Shown here piece by piece: positions 58,739 to 64,000 of a stretch of 64,000 nucleotides of DNA. This DNA is from a virus: positions 1 to 64,000 of the IMG/VR virus record IMGVR_UViG_3300025128_006599. The stretch is one strand, 5' to 3'. Position 1 is the first letter of the stretch, and each line of letters begins with the position of its first letter. The notes beneath the pieces were generated by a model. It was not told where the DNA came from, made no database searches, and was given only the letters and a program-made list of their open reading frames with translations. The translations under genes were made by a program, and so were the position numbers.

Positions 58739-60315
58739 TGTCTACTAATCCAACACCACTAAAAGAAGTAATCAAAACTGAATATGTGAAGTGTGCAAAA
58801 GATCCTGCATATTTTATGAAAAAGTATTGTATGATTCAACATCCAATTAAAGGTAAAATACCATTTAGTCTATATGATTTCCAAGAATCTACTGTAAATG
58901 AATTTCAAGATAATCGTTTTAATATAATATTAAAGGCAAGACAACTTGGTATATCGACTGTTACTGCTGGATATAGTTTGTGGATGATGACATTCTATCA
59001 AGATAAAAATGTTCTTGTGATTGCCACAAAACAAGATGTTGCAAAGAATTTAGTAACAAAAATTCGTGTGATGCATGCAAACTTACCGAGTTGGTTGAAA
59101 CAAAAATGTGTTGAGGATAATAAGTTGAATCTTCGGTATGTTAATGGTTCTCAAGTTAAGGCAGTATCATCAGGACCAGAAGCAGCTCGTTCAGAAGCTC
59201 TATCATTGTTGATATTGGATGAGGCAGCATTTATTGATAAGATTGATGATATATGGACTGCAGCTCAACAAACATTAACGACTGGTGGTAGTTGTATTGC
59301 ACTTTCTACACCAAATGGTGTTGGTAATTGGTTTCACAAAACTTGGGTAGAGGCCGAAGAAGGACGAGGATTATTTAACTTTATCAAACTTCATTGGACG
59401 GTTCATCCTGAAAGAGACCAAACTTGGAGAGACGAACAAGATAACTTATTGGGTATGCAGAGTGCAGCACAAGAATGTGATTGTGACTTTATCACTTCTG
59501 GTACTTCAGTTATTGATGCACAAATTTTAGAAGAATGTAAAACCAAAACGGTTAAGGATCCTGTAGAAAAACGAGGAGTGGATAGTAACTTGTGGATTTG
59601 GAAACCACCAAACTATACTAAAAATTATGTGGTATGTGCTGATGTTGGACGTGGTGACTCAGCAGACTATTCTGCATTCCATGTAATTGATGTAGAGAAT
59701 GTAGAACAAGTTGCAGAATATAAAGGTAGAATACCTACAAAAGATTTTGGTAATATGTTAGTGAGTATTTCAACAGAATATAATGATGCCTTACTAATTA
59801 TAGAAAACAATAATATTGGTTGGGCAACGATACAACAAGTAATAGATAGGGAATATCCTAATCTATTTTATACAAGTAAAGATTTACAATATGTCGATAT
59901 TGCTCATCAGATGACAAATCGATATAGAAGTAGTGATAAAAGTATGGTGGCTGGATTCAGTACAACGATGAAAACCAGGCCATTAATTATTGCTAAACTT
60001 GAAGAATATTTTAGAGATGAATCTGTAGTGGTTCGTTCAAATAGATTGGTGGACGAATTATTCACATTCATTTATTTAAATAATAGAGCAGAAGCGATGA
60101 GGGGATACAATGATGACCTCGTGATGTCTTTTGCAATTGGACTTTGGGTTCGTGATACTGCATTAAGATTACGAACTGAGGGAATTGAATTAACAAAAAA
60201 GACTCTTGATAGGATGATGGATGTTGATGGTGTTTATAAACCTGAAGAAAATAAATCTGATTATTGGGATATGGAAGTTAACAAAGAAAGAGAGTCCTTA
60301 GAGTGGCTCTTATAA
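58738..60315 (+). CDS. terminase large subunit (gp17-like)
   Basis: A 525-residue packaging motor. The ATPase domain has Walker A KARQLGIST (66-74), Walker B LLILDEAAFID (Asp161, Glu162) and the coupling motif STPNGVG (190-196). The RNase-H-like nuclease domain has CADVGRGDSADYSAF (Asp302), IENNNIGW (Glu356) and YNDDLVM (Asp459/460), the acidic triad of T4 gp17. It moves DNA into the prohead and cuts concatemers. Its length is slightly shorter than T4 gp17 (610). The portal gene follows after 12 bases, with no tail sheath or tube gene between them, unlike in T4. Confidence 0.95.
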   Translation: MSTNPTPLKEVIKTEYVKCAKDPAYFMKKYCMIQHPIKGKIPFSLYDFQESTVNEFQDNRFNIILKARQLGISTVTAGYSLWMMTFYQDKNVLVIATKQDVAKNLVTKIRVMHANLPSWLKQKCVEDNKLNLRYVNGSQVKAVSSGPEAARSEALSLLILDEAAFIDKIDDIWTAAQQTLTTGGSCIALSTPNGVGNWFHKTWVEAEEGRGLFNFIKLHWTVHPERDQTWRDEQDNLLGMQSAAQECDCDFITSGTSVIDAQILEECKTKTVKDPVEKRGVDSNLWIWKPPNYTKNYVVCADVGRGDSADYSAFHVIDVENVEQVAEYKGRIPTKDFGNMLVSISTEYNDALLIIENNNIGWATIQQVIDREYPNLFYTSKDLQYVDIAHQMTNRYRSSDKSMVAGFSTTMKTRPLIIAKLEEYFRDESVVVRSNRLVDELFTFIYLNNRAEAMRGYNDDLVMSFAIGLWVRDTALRLRTEGIELTKKTLDRMMDVDGVYKPEENKSDYWDMEVNKERESLEWLL

Positions 60316-60327
60316 GTGAGGTAAAAA

Positions 60328-62145
60328 ATGGCTGATAAAACATTATTTGGTCGGTTAAGTCGATTGTTTAGTACTAACGTTATAGTTAGAAACGTTGGTG
60401 GTAAAAAATTAAAAATTGCTGATACAGATAAATTACAACATGGTGTGAGAAGTCACCTTGTGGATAGATATTCAAAAATGCATAGTGGATTGGACTTAAT
60501 AAGTTCAGGATATTCTACTGTACATCAAGTTATGGCTGCAAGACTTGGGTTATTTAAGGATTACGAAACAATGGATTCTGATTCTATTATATCAAGTGCT
60601 CTTGACATTTATTCAGATGAATCTACTATGAAAAATCCATACGGACAAGTTTTGGAAATTCAAAGTGATAATGATAACATCAAATCAATATTACATAATT
60701 TATTTTATGATATTATGAATATTGAATTCAATCTCTGGCCTTGGGTAAGGAATTTAACTAAGTATGGTGATTTCTTTTTACATTTAGATATAAGTGATAA
60801 GTATGGAGTTACAAACGTCATACCTCTTTCTCCATACGAAGTCATTCGAGCTGAGGGAGAAGATCCTGAAAATCCATACTATACTAAATTTTATTTAGAA
60901 ACGATGGAATCAACACATCCATATTTACATAAGGCTCAATCTGGTGTAGGTAAAGTTGAGTTTGAAAACTTTCAAATTGCACATTTTAGATTATCGAGTG
61001 ACAGTAATCTTTTACCTTATGGTAAATCAATGTTAGAGGGAGCTAGAAAAGTTTGGAAACAAGTTACATTGATGGAAGACGCTATGTTAATACATCGTGT
61101 AATGAGAGCACCAGAAAAGAGAGTGTTTAAAGTTGATATTGGAAACATACCACCAAACGAAGTTGATAATTACATGCAAAGAATCATCAACAAGATGAAG
61201 AAGACACCATTCATTGATGATAAAACAGGTGACTATAACTTGAAGTTCAACATACAGAACTTAACAGAAGATTTCTTTATGCCAGTTCGAGGTGGAGATA
61301 GTGGAACGTCAGTTGAGTCATTACCAGGAATGCAATATGAAACTACAGATGACTTAGAGTATTTGAAAAATAGATTGTTGGCAGCACTTCGTGTCCCAAA
61401 GGCATTTCTTGGATATGAAGAAAGTCTTGGTAGTAAAGCAACATTGGCAGCTGAAGATGTTAGATTCGCTCGTACCATTGAAAGAATACAGAGAATTATA
61501 ACAAGTGAATTAACAAAGATTGCAGTTGTTCATTTATATTCACAAGGATTTACTGATGAAGAGTTGGTCAATTTTGAATTAAATCTAACTAACCCATCTA
61601 CAATCTATGAACAAGAGAAGATTGAATTGTGGAGTAATAAGGTTAATTTAGCTCGTGATGTAAAAGATAATACTTTAATGTCTGCAGATTGGATTTATAA
61701 AAATGTTTTTAATTTTACAAACGACCAAGTTAAAGATATTGAAGATGGAATTATAAAAGACCAAAAACAAAAGTTTAGATATTCTCAGATTGAACAAGAG
61801 GGTAATGATCCTGTTAAGAGTGGGGATGTAGTTGGTACACCAAGTGATTTGGCAGCAATTGGTACTTCTGGTGACGAGGGGGCTCCTGATTCACCAGATG
61901 CAGTTGGTTCTGTATTCGACCAAGAGAATATGGGAAGACCTGAAGAAGTACCAAGTTATTCCAAAGATGGAAGTGCTAGAGGTAGAGATCCTTTAGGTAA
62001 GGTTAAACCACAACTAGCATTGTCTCACTATGATTCTTTGAAACAATCAGGATTAAAGTCTAATTCTGTCAAAGAGATACTTAAAGAAACAAATGAATCA
62101 GAAGAAATATCAAATGAATATGATGAATTTGTTAAAAAAGATTAA
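60328..62145 (+). CDS. portal vertex protein (gp20-like)
   Basis: A 605-residue portal protein of the T4 gp20 family. Features are YSTVHQVMAARLGLFKDYE and DSIISSALDIYSDE near the N-terminus, then HFRLSSDSNLLPYGKSMLEGARKVWKQ, KTPFIDDKTGDYN, VRGGDSGTSVESLPG, LRVPKAFLGYEES and KATLAAEDVRFARTIERIQ. These are the typical order of conserved blocks for the dodecameric ring through which DNA passes. The C-terminal ~110 residues are acidic and less conserved. The start ATG is preceded by GAGGT. It is followed by a 76-base gap containing a TATTTATA element. Confidence 0.93.
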   Translation: MADKTLFGRLSRLFSTNVIVRNVGGKKLKIADTDKLQHGVRSHLVDRYSKMHSGLDLISSGYSTVHQVMAARLGLFKDYETMDSDSIISSALDIYSDESTMKNPYGQVLEIQSDNDNIKSILHNLFYDIMNIEFNLWPWVRNLTKYGDFFLHLDISDKYGVTNVIPLSPYEVIRAEGEDPENPYYTKFYLETMESTHPYLHKAQSGVGKVEFENFQIAHFRLSSDSNLLPYGKSMLEGARKVWKQVTLMEDAMLIHRVMRAPEKRVFKVDIGNIPPNEVDNYMQRIINKMKKTPFIDDKTGDYNLKFNIQNLTEDFFMPVRGGDSGTSVESLPGMQYETTDDLEYLKNRLLAALRVPKAFLGYEESLGSKATLAAEDVRFARTIERIQRIITSELTKIAVVHLYSQGFTDEELVNFELNLTNPSTIYEQEKIELWSNKVNLARDVKDNTLMSADWIYKNVFNFTNDQVKDIEDGIIKDQKQKFRYSQIEQEGNDPVKSGDVVGTPSDLAAIGTSGDEGAPDSPDAVGSVFDQENMGRPEEVPSYSKDGSARGRDPLGKVKPQLALSHYDSLKQSGLKSNSVKEILKETNESEEISNEYDEFVKKD

Positions 62146-62177
62146 CATAATAAATGTATAATTATTTGAAGTTTTTA

Positions 62178-62185
62178 TATTTATA
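62178..62185 (+). promoter_or_regulatory. TATTTATA element, candidate late promoter
   Basis: An exact TATTTATA 44 bases before the ATG at 62222, in the gap between portal and core genes. A strong transcription start here would suit the highly expressed head-core genes. Confidence 0.35.
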
Positions 62186-62221
62186 TATGTACGAAAAATA
62201 TACAGATTAATGGAGCGATTG

Positions 62222-63100
62222 ATGTCCTATAATAAAAAGCATAACAAAATAAAGAATACGGGTATTCTTTTTGAATTACTTACTCGACAAATCACCGTAG
62301 ATGTGTTGAACAACGAAAAAGATAGTTCTTCTATAAAAATTTTAAAAGAATTTTTCAATGCAAATACAGAATTGGGTAAGGAAAATGAACTTTATAAGAT
62401 TTTAACAGAAAAGAAATATAAAAGTGCTAAACACTCAGAGATATTGATTGAAGCTGTCATTAAAAATCGTAGAAAATTATCAAATCGTAGACTAAGAAAC
62501 GAAAAATATAATTTAATCAAAGAAATTAAACGTAGTTACGATACAAAAGATTTTTTCAATACTAAATTACCAAACTATAAAGTCTTGGCATCAATTTATA
62601 ATATATTTGAAGGTGAATCTGCACGTGAAAGTTACGGGCCAGTAATTGAGACCGATAGTAAAGTAGTTGTAATGGAAAATATCACAAATCAATCGTCAAA
62701 CAAGTCAAAAAATCTATCAGAAAAGTCTTACAAATCGTACGAAACACAAGAGGAAGACATTAGACTTTTGACATATCAACTATTAGTTGATAAATTCAAT
62801 AAAAAATATAGTAATCTAAGTGAATCACAAAGAAATTTGTTAAGAGAATACATTAACAATTTATCAAACACTAATTCTTTGAGAGAATTCATAGATGCTG
62901 AAGTTATTAAAATTAGAAAAGTTTTATCACAACACTTAAATAGAGTGGATGATAAAATAACGAAAATTAAACTGACCGAAGCAATTGCTCATACAGATAA
63001 TGCTACGAGTGGGAAACGTGTAAAAGATTCTCACGTTGTATCTTTAATGAGATATTATGAATTAGTGAAGGAATTAGAAAATGTCCACGAAAATAAGTAA
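62222..63100 (+). CDS. putative head/core structural protein
   Basis: A 292-residue basic, helical protein opening SYNKKHNKIKNTGILFELLTRQ. I do not recognise the family; its place between portal and prohead protease, where T4 has the core proteins gp67 and gp68, suggests a head role. It has several (L/I)-x-E|A stretches (ILIE|AV, KLTE|AI) that a prohead protease could cut. I chose the ATG at 62222 because GGAG ends 6 bases upstream; the ATG at 62210 lies over that RBS. It overlaps the next gene by 20 bases. Confidence 0.5.
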   Translation: MSYNKKHNKIKNTGILFELLTRQITVDVLNNEKDSSSIKILKEFFNANTELGKENELYKILTEKKYKSAKHSEILIEAVIKNRRKLSNRRLRNEKYNLIKEIKRSYDTKDFFNTKLPNYKVLASIYNIFEGESARESYGPVIETDSKVVVMENITNQSSNKSKNLSEKSYKSYETQEEDIRLLTYQLLVDKFNKKYSNLSESQRNLLREYINNLSNTNSLREFIDAEVIKIRKVLSQHLNRVDDKITKIKLTEAIAHTDNATSGKRVKDSHVVSLMRYYELVKELENVHENK

Positions 63101-63734
63101 AAAAACATTTAAAGAGTTATTACGAAAACTCATCCAGCGTGAAATAGAGGAAGCATCAACCACTGCTAATGTACCTGGATACGATACACCGAGGGCATTT
63201 GCAGGTAAGGGTACTAAGATGGGTGTACCATTGGATAGAAGAGATTCTATTGCAAGTGGTAGTGGATATGAAAAGATAGATGAGGCAGATGATCACGAAG
63301 GAAAGATGGCAAAGGCTCAGTTAGAAAGAAGTATGGAATATGCTGGGATGATTTACAAAATGATTGGTAATGTTGACACCGATGGTGATGGTGAAGTTAA
63401 TTTTCCATCATGGGTACAATCATATTTGACAAAATCTCAAGATTATTTACAAAGTGTATATAATTACTTAGATGGTAAAGATGGATTAGATGATAAATTT
63501 CAAAAAGAAGAATCAGTAAATGAAGATGCTAAAGACGTAACTAAAGCAAAAAAAATTACACGTGATTTAGAAAAAATTGAAGGTAAATATCGTAAATCTA
63601 TGTATGATTTATCCGATAGATTACAGGCAGATCCTAAAAATCACAAGTTACAAGATGAATTAGTAAGATCATATACAAAGAATGTAACATCTTTCATGAG
63701 AGATATGATTAAAATAACTAAAAGGATGAAATAA
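63081..63734 (+). CDS. putative prohead core/scaffold protein
   Basis: A 217-residue charged, helical protein. The N-terminus is a basic amphipathic helix ending in EIEE|AST (Ile22-Glu24), and GSGYEKIDE|ADD follows (Ile66-Glu68). Both fit the (L/I)-x-E|A sites cut by the T4 gp21 protease. The second resembles GSGYEKIEE in the 52140 protein. Residues ~130-217 form coiled coils. The gene sits directly before the protease gene, which it overlaps by one base (TAATG), as scaffold or core genes do in T4-like phages. Confidence 0.55.
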   Translation: MSTKISKKTFKELLRKLIQREIEEASTTANVPGYDTPRAFAGKGTKMGVPLDRRDSIASGSGYEKIDEADDHEGKMAKAQLERSMEYAGMIYKMIGNVDTDGDGEVNFPSWVQSYLTKSQDYLQSVYNYLDGKDGLDDKFQKEESVNEDAKDVTKAKKITRDLEKIEGKYRKSMYDLSDRLQADPKNHKLQDELVRSYTKNVTSFMRDMIKITKRMK

Positions 63735-64000
63735 TGAAAGAGCTTATAGTCGATTATATTCCATTTGAAGTATCACCACAACAAATAACCGAGGCCATGA
63801 AAGAAAACAATGGTAAGTTAGTTGTTAAGGGTGTATTACAAAGAGCAGATGCGAAGAATCAAAATGGAAGAGTATATCCAATGGAGATTCTACAAAGAGA
63901 AGCAAAGAATTATGATGAGGGATTCATCAAACAATCCCGTGCTATGGGTGAACTTGACCATCCAGATTCATCAGTTGTGAATTTACAAAATGTATCACAT
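63734..64000 (+). CDS. prohead protease (gp21-like), 5' part
   Basis: The first 89 codons of a T4 gp21-type capsid maturation protease; the gene continues past the window. NNGKLVVKGVLQRADAKNQNGRVYP is spread over residues 25-49. The catalytic-His block MGELDHPDSS is at 71-80, as in gp21 and related herpes-type assemblins. It would cut scaffold, core and packaged proteins after (L/I)-x-E. The start ATG overlaps the preceding stop (TAATG) and follows AAGGA. Confidence 0.88.
   Translation, partial: MKELIVDYIPFEVSPQQITEAMKENNGKLVVKGVLQRADAKNQNGRVYPMEILQREAKNYDEGFIKQSRAMGELDHPDSSVVNLQNVSH

Noticed and set aside
1-64000. CRISPR array, integrase, transposase or reverse transcriptase (diversity-generating element)
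   Set aside because: No regular repeat-spacer pattern, no recombinase motifs and no YxDD-type reverse transcriptase in any convincing frame.

Overview
The window reads as part of the genome of a tailed, T4-like (myovirus-type) bacteriophage, most likely marine. It is AT-rich. Almost every gene lies on the plus strand, and neighbours are packed head to tail with overlapping stop/start codons (ATGA, TAATG) and frequent GGAG-type ribosome binding sites. Recognisable phage hallmarks are a fused gp47/gp46-like recombination nuclease, a TOPRIM primase, a gp17-like terminase large subunit, a portal protein and the start of a gp21-like prohead protease. I see no tRNA, rRNA, CRISPR array, integrase or transposase. 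The host cannot be read from the sequence. The general layout resembles marine T4-like phages, but that is a comparison from memory, not a search result.

Layout. (1) 1-5.4 kb: DNA metabolism (PD-(D/E)XK-type nuclease, SGNH-like protein, primase, SbcD-SbcC fusion), closed by one minus-strand ribbon-helix-helix gene. (2) 5.6-12.4 kb: a 2042-residue fibre protein with beta-repeat shaft modules and a Gly-rich tip, followed by a second Gly-rich adhesin-like protein. (3) 12.4-50.4 kb: a region of about 38 kb dominated by sugar and small-molecule chemistry. It holds a TibC-like heptosyltransferase, two GT7-lectin fusions and other glycosyltransferases, three sulfotransferase-like proteins, three 2OG-Fe(II) oxygenases, three radical SAM enzymes (one with a B12-type domain), sugar-nucleotide enzymes (HAD-KdsB fusion, NTP transferase, two SDRs, RmlC-like, FdtA-like cupin), a two-gene transketolase, a PLP aminotransferase, methyltransferases and three more SGNH hydrolases. 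Two virion-type genes carrying Hint (intein-like) domains sit inside it; one of them ends in an S74 intramolecular chaperone. (4) 50.5-57.2 kb: a P-loop kinase, a GH108 endolysin, a small putative structural protein, a 1237-residue protein combining an NMNAT-like and a ligase-like nucleotidyltransferase, and a LamG-type structural protein. (5) 57.2-64 kb: small proteins including a spanin-like pair, then terminase, portal, two probable core/scaffold proteins and the prohead protease, which runs off the window.

How it may work together. The sugar region sits between fibre genes and encodes both nucleotide-sugar synthesis and transferases. It could decorate the phage's own fibres or remodel host surface glycans. 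The TibC-like enzyme directly behind the Gly-rich adhesins favours fibre modification for at least part of it. The most interesting signal outside that region is short N-terminal sequences ending in (L/I)-x-E followed by A/G on the kinase (50498), the double nucleotidyltransferase (52140) and the core protein (63081). This is the form of T4 prohead-protease sites and of the capsid-targeting leaders of T4 internal proteins. It suggests that two enzymes are packaged in the head and injected with the DNA. This is inference from motifs and needs direct tests.
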